DNA from: Poindextera sp963706385
GTDB taxonomy: Bacteria; Pseudomonadota; Alphaproteobacteria; Caulobacterales; Caulobacteraceae
Direction: 5' to 3'
Length of the DNA stretch: 64,000 bases
Assembly (NCBI GenBank): GCA_963706385.1
Contig: OY970153.1
Coordinates: 744,001-808,000, forward strand
Part shown: positions 1 through 8,804 of the stretch, piece after piece
Layout: every line of letters begins with the position of its first letter
Position numbering within the stretch: the first letter of the stretch is position 1
The notes under the pieces: model-generated
What the model was told of the DNA's origin: nothing
What the model saw: only the letters and a program-made list of their open reading frames with translations
Databases searched by the model: none
Position numbers and translations under genes: made by a program

Positions 1-107
1 CCGTTTATAACAATATGCCGCGCCACGGGCTTGGCATGGCTGGAGAAATCATCGATGCGACCGGCGCGCGCCAGGCCGCCCGCGAGCGGATGAAGGCGGT
101 GGCCTGA
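1..107 (+). CDS. 3' end of an unidentified gene (partial at left edge)
   Basis: An open frame enters from the left edge and stops at TGA 105-107. The visible 34 residues end in GARQAARERMKAVA. The codons are GC-rich at third positions like the neighbouring genes, and it converges on the leftward DAHP synthase whose stop lies at 115, leaving only 7 bp between them. That tight convergent arrangement is typical of a real gene end. I do not recognise the family from so short a fragment. Confidence 0.5.
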   Translation, partial: VYNNMPRHGLGMAGEIIDATGARQAARERMKAVA

Positions 108-114
108 GCGGTTC

Positions 115-1491
115 CTACTCCGCTGCCCGCCATTCGGCTTGGCGGTCGCTCTTCAGCTTCTCCGCCACCAGGAAGGCTAGCTCCAGCGCCTGGTCGGCGT
201 TCAGCCGGGGGTCGCAATGGGTGTGATAGCGGTCGGCCAACTCGCCCTCGCTCAGCGCCCGCGCGCCACCCAGGCATTCGGTGACGTTCTGGCCGGTCAT
301 CTCCAGATGCACCCCGCCCGGATGCACCCCCTCGGCGCGGGCGATCTCGATGAAGCTCTTCACCTCGGCCAGGATGCGGTCGAACGGTCGGGTCTTGTAG
401 CCGTTGGCGGCCTTCAGCGTATTGCCGTGCATCGGGTCGATCGCCCAGGTCACGCCGCGTCCGGCCCGCTTGGTCGCGGCCATCAGCATCGGCAGGCGGG
501 CCTCGATCTTGTCGGCGCCGAAGCGGCCATAGAGGGTCAGCCGGCCCGGCTCGTCGGCCGGATCAAGCGCGTCGATAAGCCGGAGCAGTTCGTCCGGCTC
601 CAGCGTCGGGCCGACCTTGAGGCCCACCGGGTTCTTGATCCCGCGGATGAATTCGACGTGGGCGCCGTCCAACTGGCGGGTGCGCTCGCCGATCCAGACC
701 AGGTGGGCGGAGGTGTCGTACCAGTCGCCGGTGGTGGAATCGACGCGGGTCATCGCCTCCTCGAAGCCCAAGAGCAGCGCCTCGTGGCTGGTGAAGAACT
801 CCACCCGGTGCATCTCCGAATGGGTCTGGGGGGTGACCCCGACCGCGGCCATGAAGTCCAGCGCCTCGGAGATCTTGTCGGCCAGCTCGCGATAGCGCGC
901 GCCCTGCGGGCTGCCCTCGACGAAACCCAGGGTCCAGCGGTGGATGTTGTAGAGGTCGGCGTAGCCGCCGCCGGCGAAGGCGCGCAACAGGTTCAGCGTG
1001 GCCGAGGACTGGTTGTAGGCGCGCAGCAACCGGTCGGGATCGGGCGTGCGCGAGGCCGGGTCGAACTCCATGCCGTTGATGTTGTCGCCGCGATAGGATG
1101 GCAGGGTGACCCCGCCGATGGTCTCGACGGGCTCCGAGCGCGGCTTGGCGAACTGGCCGGCGATGCGGCCGACCTTCACCACCGGCTTGCCGCCGGCGAA
1201 GGTGAGCACCACCGCCATCTGCAGCAGCAGGCGGAAGGTGTCGCGGATGTTGTCGGCGTGGAATTCCTTGAAGCTCTCCGAACAGTCGCCGCCCTGCAAA
1301 AGGAAGGCGCGTCCGGCCGCCACGTCGCCCAACAGGCTCTTCAGCCGCCGCGCCTCGCCGGCGAACACCAGCGGCGGCAGGCCGCGCAGCGTGGCCTCGG
1401 CGCGCTCCAGCGCGGCCGGGTCCGGATAGTCGGTCGGGATGTGTTTGGCGGGCTTGGCCCTCCAGGACGATGGCGTCCAACGGTCGGTCAT
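115..1491 (-). CDS. aroG: Class II 3-deoxy-D-arabino-heptulosonate 7-phosphate synthase
   Basis: Condenses phosphoenolpyruvate and erythrose 4-phosphate, the first committed step of the shikimate pathway, in the cytoplasm. The 458-residue length fits the plant/bacterial class II enzymes, not the roughly 350-residue class I forms. The metal-binding cysteine lies in QGGDCSE (residues 66-72). The phosphate/substrate motif KVGRIAGQFAKPRS is at 106-119, and the C-terminal half has the HLEMTGQNVTEC and HTHCDPRLN motifs. The frame is open upstream, but the ATG at 1491 is chosen because AGGAG sits just before it and class II homologues begin close to the WTPSSWR segment. The gene stands alone. Confidence 0.95.
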   Translation of the reverse strand: MTDRWTPSSWRAKPAKHIPTDYPDPAALERAEATLRGLPPLVFAGEARRLKSLLGDVAAGRAFLLQGGDCSESFKEFHADNIRDTFRLLLQMAVVLTFAGGKPVVKVGRIAGQFAKPRSEPVETIGGVTLPSYRGDNINGMEFDPASRTPDPDRLLRAYNQSSATLNLLRAFAGGGYADLYNIHRWTLGFVEGSPQGARYRELADKISEALDFMAAVGVTPQTHSEMHRVEFFTSHEALLLGFEEAMTRVDSTTGDWYDTSAHLVWIGERTRQLDGAHVEFIRGIKNPVGLKVGPTLEPDELLRLIDALDPADEPGRLTLYGRFGADKIEARLPMLMAATKRAGRGVTWAIDPMHGNTLKAANGYKTRPFDRILAEVKSFIEIARAEGVHPGGVHLEMTGQNVTECLGGARALSEGELADRYHTHCDPRLNADQALELAFLVAEKLKSDRQAEWRAAE

Positions 1492-1594
1492 GACGGCTCC
1501 TCGCAAGGGCGCGGCTTTTAGCGCAAGCGGGCGGGGATGGCAAAGCGGGCGGCGGATTTTGGGCTCGCGGTCGGCCGGCCGGCCGGCGGCTATT

Positions 1595-2422
1595 TCAAGC
1601 GTCGGCCAGGCCCGACAGCCGCAGACTGAGGTCCCACAACCGTCGCCGGGCCTGCTCGTCATAGGCCTGGTCGTTGGCCCGGCTGGGGGTCTGCTGATTG
1701 TAGTAGACGCCGGTCTGGCCCTCCACCTCGGACGAGGCCGCCAGCCGGAAGGTCGCCTCGACCCCCTCCTCGACCGGCGTCACGGGCTTGATGCCGGAAC
1801 CGATGACCATGTTGGTGTTCATATAGGTGCCCGGATGCAGGGCGGTGACGGTGACGCCCGCATCCTTCAGTCGCTCGGCCAGGTCGATGGTGAACATGAT
1901 CTGGGCCAGTTTGGACTGGCAGTAGGCCTGCTGGGGCGAATAGGCGCGCTCGAGCATGACGTCGTCGAAGTCGATCGGCGCCTGGCCGAGCGAGGAGACA
2001 TTAACGATCCGCGCCGGGGCGCCCGCCCGGATCGTCGGCAGCAGCAGGTGGGTCAACAGGAAGGGCGCGAGATAGTTCACCTGGAAGTGAAGTTCCTGGC
2101 CATCGCCGGTGACATAGCGGGCGCCGTCACCGAGCAGGCCGACGCCGGCGTTGTTGATCAGCACGTCCAGGCGCGGATGCGCGGCCCGCACGGCCTCGGC
2201 GAGGTCGCGCACCTCGGCCAGCGACGCCAGATCGGCGCGGTGAAACTCGAGATTCGGATTGCCGGTGGAGGCCCCGATCTCGGCCAGCACCGCCTCGCCC
2301 TTGGCCTGATCGCGCCCGTGCAGCAGCACCCGCGCCCCGTCGCCGGCCAGCTTGGCCGCGACGAGTTTGCCCAACCCGTCGGTGGCGCCCGTGACGAGAA
2401 CGGTCTTGCTGGCGAGCGACAT
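1595..2422 (-). CDS. Short-chain dehydrogenase/reductase
   Basis: NAD(P)-dependent oxidoreductase of the Rossmann-fold SDR superfamily, 275 residues. The cofactor motif TGATDGLG is at 11-18, NNAG at 90-93, the active-site serine in NVSSLG near 143-144, and the catalytic pair Y167/K171 in AYCQSK. An insertion after the serine (QAPIDFDDVMLE) and the overall layout resemble the retinol-dehydrogenase/protochlorophyllide-reductase-like branch, but the substrate cannot be read from sequence. It lies between DAHP synthase and gor with about 105 bp on each side, so it may be its own transcription unit. Confidence 0.85.
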   Translation of the reverse strand: MSLASKTVLVTGATDGLGKLVAAKLAGDGARVLLHGRDQAKGEAVLAEIGASTGNPNLEFHRADLASLAEVRDLAEAVRAAHPRLDVLINNAGVGLLGDGARYVTGDGQELHFQVNYLAPFLLTHLLLPTIRAGAPARIVNVSSLGQAPIDFDDVMLERAYSPQQAYCQSKLAQIMFTIDLAERLKDAGVTVTALHPGTYMNTNMVIGSGIKPVTPVEEGVEATFRLAASSEVEGQTGVYYNQQTPSRANDQAYDEQARRRLWDLSLRLSGLADA

Positions 2423-2527
2423 GGTTTGGGGCTCCGTTTCGCCTGATCAATACGGAAACGCAGGCGCGAAGGCCAGACGGCGACGGCTTCGGATCGAATT
2501 CGGGGGCCGCGGTCCGCGTCCGCCCCC

Positions 2528-3922
2528 CTACTCCGCCGCCGCCAGTTCCGAGGGGACGTATTTCTCGCGCAGGGTGACCAGCTCCTCGGCGGCGGAGGGA
2601 TGCAGGGCGCAGGTGGCGTCCCACTGGGCCTTGGTCAGGCCGGCCTTCACCGCGATGGCGGCCATCTGGATCATCTCGGGGGAGTCCTCGCCGACGATGT
2701 GGCAGCCGACGACCTTGTCGGTGGCGCGCTCGACGATCAGCTTCATCAGCATCCGCGCCTCCGAGCCGGCGAACTGGCTCTTCATCGGCCGAAAGCGGGT
2801 CAGGTAGATGTCGACCTCGCCCAACCTGTGCCGGGCCTGGCCCTCGGTCAGGCCGACGACCCCCACCGGCGGCTGGGAGAACACCGCGGTCGGCACGTCG
2901 GCGTAGTCGAACTTGGTCGGGCGGCCGCGATAAACCGTCTCGGCGAAGGCCTGGGCCTCGCGGATGGCGACCGGGGTCAGGGCCATGCGGTCGGTCACGT
3001 CGCCGATCGCCCAGATGTGCTCGGCCCTAGTGCGGGAATAGTCGTCCACCGCGATGGCGCCCTTGTCGTTCAGCGTGACGCCCGCGGCCTCCAGACCCAG
3101 GTCCTTGACATGCGGCTCGCGGCCGGTGGCGAACATCACCACCTCCGACTCCAGCTTCAGCCCTTCGCTGACGTGGCTGACCAGCACGCCGTCGGCGCGC
3201 TTTTCGATCCGCTCGTGCTGGCAGGAGAGCGCCACCTTCAGCCCCCGGTGGCGCAACTCGTCGGCCAGGTGCGCGCGCACGTCCTCGTCGAACCCGCGCA
3301 GCAGGTTCGGTCCGCGATAGACCAGGGTCACATCGACCCCCAGGCCGTGGAAGATGCCGGCGAACTCCACCGCGATATAGCCGCCGCCGACGATCACCAT
3401 CCGCTTGGGCAACTCCGGCAGATGAAAGGCCTCCTCCGAGGTGATCACGTGCTCGATGCCGGGCAGGTCGGTGGGCAGCTTCGGCCGCGCGCCGGCGGCG
3501 ATCAGCACCTTTTCGGCGGTGACGGTTCGGGTTCCACCGCGGCCGGCGACCTCCAGCGTGTGCGGGCCGGTGAACCGGGCCGTGCCGTACAGGATGTCCG
3601 CGCCAGCCTTGGTCAGGTTGGCGGTGTAGACCCCCGACAGCCGCGCGATTTCCTGGTCCTTGGCGGCCAGGAAGGCGTTCCAGTCGAAACTGGGGCGCCG
3701 GAGCGTCCAGCCATAGCCGCGCGCGATCTGGAAATCGTGAGCGAATTGCGAAGCGTAGACCATGAACTTCTTCGGCACGCAGCCGCGGATCACGCAGGTG
3801 CCGCCGACGCGGTACTCCTCGGCCACCGCGACCCTGGCCCCGGCCATCGCCGCCAGCCGCGCCGCGCGCACCCCGCCCGAGCCGGCGCCGATGACGAACA
3901 GGTCAAAGTCGTATTGGGCCAT
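2528..3922 (-). CDS. gor: Glutathione-disulfide reductase
   Basis: FAD-dependent reductase that regenerates glutathione with NADPH, 464 residues. The FAD-binding GAGSGG motif is at 12-17. The redox-active disulfide CVIRGC (C43, C48) within GGTCVIRGCVPKK is diagnostic for glutathione reductase. A second Rossmann motif GGGYIAVE follows for NADPH, then the ATGREP and AIGDVTD FAD motifs, and the catalytic H441-P442 of the dimer partner sits in the C-terminal interface domain. The ATG at 3922 follows rpiA by about 20 bp, so the two are probably co-transcribed leftward. Confidence 0.96.
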   Translation of the reverse strand: MAQYDFDLFVIGAGSGGVRAARLAAMAGARVAVAEEYRVGGTCVIRGCVPKKFMVYASQFAHDFQIARGYGWTLRRPSFDWNAFLAAKDQEIARLSGVYTANLTKAGADILYGTARFTGPHTLEVAGRGGTRTVTAEKVLIAAGARPKLPTDLPGIEHVITSEEAFHLPELPKRMVIVGGGYIAVEFAGIFHGLGVDVTLVYRGPNLLRGFDEDVRAHLADELRHRGLKVALSCQHERIEKRADGVLVSHVSEGLKLESEVVMFATGREPHVKDLGLEAAGVTLNDKGAIAVDDYSRTRAEHIWAIGDVTDRMALTPVAIREAQAFAETVYRGRPTKFDYADVPTAVFSQPPVGVVGLTEGQARHRLGEVDIYLTRFRPMKSQFAGSEARMLMKLIVERATDKVVGCHIVGEDSPEMIQMAAIAVKAGLTKAQWDATCALHPSAAEELVTLREKYVPSELAAAE

Positions 3923-3943
3923 CTTCGGCTCCCAGCTCTCGCA

Positions 3944-4627
3944 TCAGGGGGTCAGGCGCTCGACGCCGGCCGCGCCGCCGATCAGGGCCTCGTCGGCCAG
4001 ATCGAGGAACAGGCCGTGGTCGACGACGCCGGTCACGCTTTTCAGCGCCTCGGCCAGCACCGCGGGATCCTCGATCACCCCGCAGGGCGCGTCGTAGATC
4101 AGGTTGCCCTGGTCGGTCAGCACCGGCGCGCCCTCGCGCGTCCGCAGCCGCGGCGCGATGGCCAGGTCGCACTCGGCGAAGGCGTCGCACAGCCGCCGCG
4201 CGGTCGATTGGTGGCCGAACACCACCACCTCGATGGGCAGCGGAAAGGCGCCGAGCCGGCGCACGCGCTTGGCCGCATCGGCGATCACCACGCAGCGCCT
4301 GGAGGCCTCCCAGACCAGCTTTTCGCGGAGCAGCGCCGCGCCGCCGCCCTTGATCAGGGCCAGGCCCGGCCCGATCTCGTCCGCCCCGTCCACGGTCAGG
4401 TCGATCTCGTCGACCGCATCCAGGTCGGTGAGCGCGATGCCCAGGCTGGAGGCCAGCTCGGCGGTGGCGATCGAGGAGGCGACGCCGCGAATGTCAAGCC
4501 CCCGCGCCGCGAGCGCCTTGACGAACCAGGCCGCGGTCGAGCCGGTGCCCAGGCCCACGACCATGCCGGGCTCCACCAAGTCCACCGCCGCCTCGCCGGC
4601 CGCGCGCTTGTGATCGTCGCTGTTCAT
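3944..4627 (-). CDS. rpiA: Ribose-5-phosphate isomerase A
   Basis: Interconverts ribose 5-phosphate and ribulose 5-phosphate in the pentose phosphate pathway, 227 residues. It carries the phosphate-binding GLGTGSTA (25-32), the DGADE motif (80-84) and KGGGAALLREK (93-103) with the catalytic glutamate and lysines. The frame is open further upstream, but the ATG at 4627 has AAGGG before it and gives the normal family length. Its position directly upstream of gor suggests a leftward operon coupling NADPH-generating carbon flow with glutathione reduction; that functional link is inference. Confidence 0.95.
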   Translation of the reverse strand: MNSDDHKRAAGEAAVDLVEPGMVVGLGTGSTAAWFVKALAARGLDIRGVASSIATAELASSLGIALTDLDAVDEIDLTVDGADEIGPGLALIKGGGAALLREKLVWEASRRCVVIADAAKRVRRLGAFPLPIEVVVFGHQSTARRLCDAFAECDLAIAPRLRTREGAPVLTDQGNLIYDAPCGVIEDPAVLAEALKSVTGVVDHGLFLDLADEALIGGAAGVERLTP

Positions 4628-4676
4628 CGCCCTTGCAGATAGGCGATTGGCGGACAAACCGCGAGGGCCTGGCGCC

Positions 4677-5987
4677 TCATGCCGGCGCCTCCAGCGCCTT
4701 GGCGGCCAGCCGGCCCGGCGCGGTCTCGGTCATGGCGATCATCGCCGCCAGGCCGATCACGGTGGTGGCCATCAGATAGAAGGCCGGCGCCAGGGGATCG
4801 TGGGTGGTGTGGATCAGCCAGGCGATCAACGGCTGGGTGACGCCGCCGAAGCTCGCCACGGTGACGGCGTAGACCCCGCCGGTGGCGGTGCTGCGGATTT
4901 CCTTGCGCAGCGCCTCGCCCAGCCAGATCAGCGCCGCCCCGGTGCTCATCGAACTCAGCGCGCTGATCACCCCGGTCGCGGTCCACAGGGTGACGGCGTC
5001 ATGGTTGCGCACGATCAGCCAGAACGCCGGATAGGTGACCGCCAGATAGGCCGCGAGCGGGACGATCATCGCCGGCTTGCGCCCGAGGTGGTCGGACAGC
5101 CATCCGCCCAACAGGGTGAAGACGATGCCCGCCGCCCCGTTGACCACCGAGGCGCCGTAGGCGGCCTGGGCGGCGATGTTCAGGGTCGTGGTCGCATAGG
5201 TGGTCAGGTAGAGCCGCACGTAGGTCGAGGTGGTGAAGCACATGATCACCCCGACGCCTAGGATCAGCACCGGAGCGTGGGCGATCAGGCTGGCGCTGTC
5301 GGGATGGGCGCTGGAGGGCGTCTCATGGTGGTGCAGGGTCTCGGGCAAGGCCCGGCGGATGATCAGGCCGAACGGCAGCACCAGGGCGCCGATCCAGAAG
5401 GCGGCGCGCCAGCCGTAGGCTTCCAGCAGCTGCGGGCCGAGCTTCCAGGCGAGCAAACCGCCCACCGCTCCGCCGACCAGCGAGGCCACCGACTGGCTGG
5501 CCGCCTGCCAGGAGCCGATGAAGCCGCGACGGCCGGGCGGCGAGGCCTCGATCAGAAAGGCCATCACCGGGCCGAGTTCGCCGCCCAGGGCGAAGCCCTG
5601 GATCATCCGAAACAGCACGGCCAGCAGCGGCGCGGCGATCCCGATCGCGGCGTAGCCCGGCGTCGAGGCCAGGCCGACGATCGCCGCGCCCATCAGGGCG
5701 AAGGTGAGCAGCATGGCGGGACGGCGGCCCACGCGGTCGGCGAAGACGCCGATCACCAGCGCGCCGATCGGCCGGGTCACGAAACCGGCGCCGAAGGTGG
5801 CCAGCGACAGCATCAGGCTGGCGAAGGCGTTGTGGCCGGGAAAGAAGGCCTTGCCGATGTCGACCGCGAACACCGCGTAGACGGTGAAGTCGTAGAACTC
5901 CAGGGCGTTGCCGATCACCGCCGCGGTGATCTGGCGGCGGGTGATGGACGGCGGCGCGCTCGCCGCGCCCGGTCCGGTCTTCGCCAT
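4677..5987 (-). CDS. MFS transporter, metabolite:H+ symporter type
   Basis: Twelve-helix inner-membrane transporter of the metabolite:H+ symporter subfamily (citrate, alpha-ketoglutarate, proline/betaine carriers). Evidence is the opening NALEFYDFTVYAVFAVDIGKAFF segment, the first-loop motif GVFADRVGRRPAMLLT, and the matching loop LSDHLGRKPAMI in the second half. The start is uncertain: ATG 5987 gives 436 residues and fits the family, while in-frame ATGs further upstream (6014, 6071) would add a poorly hydrophobic leader. It ends about 50 bp upstream of rpiA. The substrate cannot be assigned. Confidence 0.88.
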   Translation of the reverse strand: MAKTGPGAASAPPSITRRQITAAVIGNALEFYDFTVYAVFAVDIGKAFFPGHNAFASLMLSLATFGAGFVTRPIGALVIGVFADRVGRRPAMLLTFALMGAAIVGLASTPGYAAIGIAAPLLAVLFRMIQGFALGGELGPVMAFLIEASPPGRRGFIGSWQAASQSVASLVGGAVGGLLAWKLGPQLLEAYGWRAAFWIGALVLPFGLIIRRALPETLHHHETPSSAHPDSASLIAHAPVLILGVGVIMCFTTSTYVRLYLTTYATTTLNIAAQAAYGASVVNGAAGIVFTLLGGWLSDHLGRKPAMIVPLAAYLAVTYPAFWLIVRNHDAVTLWTATGVISALSSMSTGAALIWLGEALRKEIRSTATGGVYAVTVASFGGVTQPLIAWLIHTTHDPLAPAFYLMATTVIGLAAMIAMTETAPGRLAAKALEAPA

Positions 5988-6134
5988 GTCCGCCAAACGC
6001 TTCCCCCACGCCATCGCCGCCGCTGCGCCGGTTCTGGAGTGGGGGCGCGGGCCCGGCGCGTCAAGCGTCATCGGCGCATTCGCAAGGGCGTGGCCGCGGG
6101 ACGGGCCGGCGGCGTTCAGCCGGCCGACGGCCCT

Positions 6135-6362
6135 CTAGAATATCGACTGGATTTCCCGCAGGAAGATGGTCTTGCCGGCGAGTTTCTGTTTCAGCTCATC
6201 GGTCGTCAGCGCGAGCTTTTCACCGATCTGAGGATCCGCGCGCTGCACGATCAGCTCCGCGCCGGCCTCGGCCAGAACCTTCGACAGGTAGGCGACCAGG
6301 GTTGTCTTGCCCTGATGCTCCTTGCCGGAAACTTCGACTTCGATGTCATAGTTCAAGCTCAT
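6135..6362 (-). CDS. Mini P-loop protein with intact Walker A motif
   Basis: A 75-residue protein. After a short beta-strand (YDIEVEVS) it has GKEHQGKTT, which matches Walker A (GxxxxGK[T/S]), followed by a helix (LVAYLSKVLAEAG) and a strand. No Walker B or second nucleotide-binding lobe is present, so the full P-loop fold cannot form alone. ATG 6362 is preceded by AAAGGA at good spacing. An upstream in-frame ATG at 6428 lacks a comparable site. G+C is visibly lower than in its neighbours, suggesting acquisition. Similar mini P-loop proteins are known in phages; the function is unknown to me. Confidence 0.75.
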   Translation of the reverse strand: MSLNYDIEVEVSGKEHQGKTTLVAYLSKVLAEAGAELIVQRADPQIGEKLALTTDELKQKLAGKTIFLREIQSIF

Positions 6363-6470
6363 CGCGTGGTCCTTTGTTTGCTTGGATCGGGACTTTAGAA
6401 TTCTGCCCTCCGCGGTCGAGAGCTTCACAAAAAATTCACCACCAGCCGGCTCGGCCGCCGCCGCGCATCG

Positions 6471-7817
6471 TCAGCGCTTGCGCTGGGCTTGTTTGCGAGC
6501 GCGGAAGGCCGCCGCCCAGCCGGGCTTTTCCGTCTGCCGACCGCGGCCGAGCGCCAGGGCGTCCGGCGCCACGTCCTCGGTGATCACCGAACCGGAGCCG
6601 GTGTAGGCCCCCGCCCCGATGGTCACCGGCGCGACCAGGGACGCGTTCGAGCCGACGAACGCGCCCTCGCCCACATGGGTGTCGAACTTGTCGAACCCGT
6701 CATAGTTGCAGAAGATGGTGCCCGCGCCGATGTTGGCCCCGGCTCCGACGCTGCCGTCGCCGAGATAGGCCAGGTGGTTGGCCTTGGCGGCCTTGCCGAC
6801 CTTGACCTTCTTGACCTCGACGAAGTTGCCGATGTGGGCGTCCTCGCCGATGTCCGCCCCGGGCCGCAGCCGGGCGTAAGGCCCGACCAGGGCGCCGGCG
6901 CGCACCACGCAGCCTTCCAGGTGCGAAAAGGCGCGGATCACCGCTCCGGCCTCGACCGTCACCCCCGGCGCGAACACCACGAAGGGCTCGATCACCGCCC
7001 CGCCGGCGATCTGGGTGTCGAACGCCAGATGCACCGTGTCCGGCGCCGTCAGATCGACCCCCTCGTCCATCAGCGCGGCGCGCGCCCGACGCTGGAAAGC
7101 GGCCTCGGCGGCGGCTAGGCCCGCCTGGCTGTCGACCCCCATCACCGCCTCCGCGATGGCGAAGCTCGCCCCGACGCCGGCGCCGGCGCCTCGGGCCACG
7201 GCCACCACGCCGGTCAGGTAGTATTCCCCCTTGGCGTTGTCGTCGCTCACCTCATCCAGCCAGCCGAACAGCGCCTTGGCCGGCGCGGCCAGCATGCCGG
7301 CGTAACATTCCTCGATCGCCCGCTGCTCGGGCGAGGCGTCGCGGGCCTCGACGATCGCCTCGACCGCCCCCGCCCGGCCCATGACCATCCGGCCATAGAG
7401 CGCCGGATCGGCCGGCCGAAAGCCCAGCAGGGCCAGGTCCGTTCCGCTGGCGCGCAGGGCGAACAAGGGCTCCAGGTCCTCGGCGGTCAGCAGCGGGCAG
7501 TCGGCGTTCATCACCACCACGTCGCCCGAAAAGCCGGCCAGCGCCGCGCGCGCGGCCAGCACGGCATGGCCGGTGCCCAGGGGCGGATCCTGGATCGCGA
7601 TAGCCTCGGCGCCCAGCCGGCGGGCGGCGTGCTCGGCGACCGGCGAGCGGCCGGGGCCGGCCACCACCACGATCCGTTCGCATCCGGCGCCCTGCGCGGC
7701 GTCGATCGCGCGGTCGAGCATGGTTCGCCCGCCGACCTTGTGCAGCACCTTGGGCAGCGGCGACTTCATTCGGGTCCCCTGGCCGGCGGCCAGGACGATC
7801 GCGGCGCGATGGATCAT
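6471..7817 (-). CDS. glmU: Bifunctional GlmU: N-acetylglucosamine-1-phosphate uridyltransferase / glucosamine-1-phosphate acetyltransferase
   Basis: Makes UDP-N-acetylglucosamine for peptidoglycan and lipid A. The N-terminal pyrophosphorylase domain has LAAGQGTRM (9-17) and K23. The C-terminal half is a left-handed beta-helix of hexapeptide repeats with the acetyltransferase segments HIGNFVEVKKVKVG and GAGTIFCNYDG. The 448 residues match the family (about 456). ATG 7817 is chosen over longer in-frame starts because GAGGAG precedes it and the nucleotidyltransferase motif sits at the expected depth. It diverges from gph across a 99-bp gap. Confidence 0.96.
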   Translation of the reverse strand: MIHRAAIVLAAGQGTRMKSPLPKVLHKVGGRTMLDRAIDAAQGAGCERIVVVAGPGRSPVAEHAARRLGAEAIAIQDPPLGTGHAVLAARAALAGFSGDVVVMNADCPLLTAEDLEPLFALRASGTDLALLGFRPADPALYGRMVMGRAGAVEAIVEARDASPEQRAIEECYAGMLAAPAKALFGWLDEVSDDNAKGEYYLTGVVAVARGAGAGVGASFAIAEAVMGVDSQAGLAAAEAAFQRRARAALMDEGVDLTAPDTVHLAFDTQIAGGAVIEPFVVFAPGVTVEAGAVIRAFSHLEGCVVRAGALVGPYARLRPGADIGEDAHIGNFVEVKKVKVGKAAKANHLAYLGDGSVGAGANIGAGTIFCNYDGFDKFDTHVGEGAFVGSNASLVAPVTIGAGAYTGSGSVITEDVAPDALALGRGRQTEKPGWAAAFRARKQAQRKR

Positions 7818-7916
7818 GGGGCTCCTCGACTCGGCCGTTGCCTTCACGACCGATTTAGCCGAAACGGCGGGCGATTGCATGACGGCCGCGCGCGGCCTTC
7901 GTTCCAGGTTACGCTC

Positions 7917-8615
7917 TTGGCCCTGCCAGCTCAAAGTCTTGTCGGCGCGACCGTCGCCTTCGATCTCGACGGAACCCTGGTGGACACCGCCCCGGACCTG
8001 GTGGGGGCGCTGAACAGCGTGCTGCACGAATCCCGCCTGCCGGCCCTGCCCTTGAAGACCGCGCGGGTGATGGTCGGGCGCGGCGCGCGGGCGCTGATCG
8101 AACAGGGTTTCGCCGCGGCCGGCGAGCCGCTCCGGGCCGACGAGACGCCTGCCCTGGTCGAGCGGTTCATCGAGGTCTACCTGGGCCGCATCGCGCGCGA
8201 GAGCCGCCCGTTCGAGGGGGCCCTGGCGGCGCTGGACGCCTTGGCCGGCGCCGGCGCGCGCTTGAGCGTCTGCACCAACAAGCGCACCGACCTGTCGCTG
8301 GCGCTCCTGGACGCGCTGGGGATGACCGCCCGCTTCGCCGCGGTGGTGGGCGCCGACCGCGCGCCCGCGCCCAAGCCGGACGGCCGCCATCTGATCGCCG
8401 CGGTCGAAGCGGCCGGCGGCGTGATCGGGCGGGCCATATTGGTGGGCGACAGCGCCAGCGACGTCGGCGCGGCGCGCGCGGCGGGCGCGCCGAGCGTGGT
8501 GGTCAGCTTCGGCTACACCGAGATCGCGGCCGAGGAACTGGGCGGTGACCATCTGATCGAAGGTTTCGCCGAGCTGCCGGCGCTGGCGCTGCGCCTCCTG
8601 GCCCCGCGCGGCTGA
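7917..8615 (+). CDS. gph: Phosphoglycolate phosphatase (HAD superfamily)
   Basis: Hydrolyses 2-phosphoglycolate, a toxic product of oxidative DNA repair and of oxygenase reactions. The HAD nucleophile motif DLDGTLVDTAPD has D16/D18 when counted from the TTG start. Motif II is SVCTNK, motif III includes APKPDGRH, and motif IV is GDSASDVGAARAAG. TTG 7917 gives 232 residues, the usual family length, with AGG 9 bases upstream. No ATG lies between the divergent glmU start and the conserved core, so a non-ATG start is needed. The frame open further left overlaps glmU and is not coding there. Confidence 0.88.
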   Translation: MALPAQSLVGATVAFDLDGTLVDTAPDLVGALNSVLHESRLPALPLKTARVMVGRGARALIEQGFAAAGEPLRADETPALVERFIEVYLGRIARESRPFEGALAALDALAGAGARLSVCTNKRTDLSLALLDALGMTARFAAVVGADRAPAPKPDGRHLIAAVEAAGGVIGRAILVGDSASDVGAARAAGAPSVVVSFGYTEIAAEELGGDHLIEGFAELPALALRLLAPRG

Positions 8616-8665
8616 ACGCTTGCCGCGTCGCGGGCGGCGGGCTATAGGCACGCCCTCTTTTCGGC

Positions 8666-8740
8666 GGATGCGTAGCTCAGCGGGAGAGCACCTCGTTCAC
8701 ACCGAGGGGGTCACAGGTTCAATCCCTGTCGCATCCACCA
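8666..8740 (+). tRNA. tRNA-Val (anticodon CAC)
   Basis: A full cloverleaf can be folded by hand. The acceptor stem is GGATGCG/CGCATCC, the D stem GCTC/GAGC, and the anticodon stem CCTCG/CGAGG with loop TTCACAC (anticodon CAC, reading GUG). A five-base variable loop and the T stem ACAGG/CCTGT with loop TTCAATC follow. Discriminator A and an encoded CCA end at 8740. It sits between gph and the glycosyltransferase gene. Confidence 0.96.
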
Positions 8741-8804
8741 GACCATCCCGCGAATTCAACGCACCGAGGCTCGCCGGCCGCGGTCGTCGGGTGGGGATCG
8801 AAGG

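Noticed and set aside
7566..7916. Longer 5' extension of gph
   Set aside because: The open frame overlaps glmU and the divergent promoter; translation upstream of TTG 7917 has no conserved features.
7818..8651. Longer glmU start giving 726 residues
   Set aside because: The added N-terminal part is antisense to gph, and GlmU starts normally at 7817 with a good ribosome-binding site.
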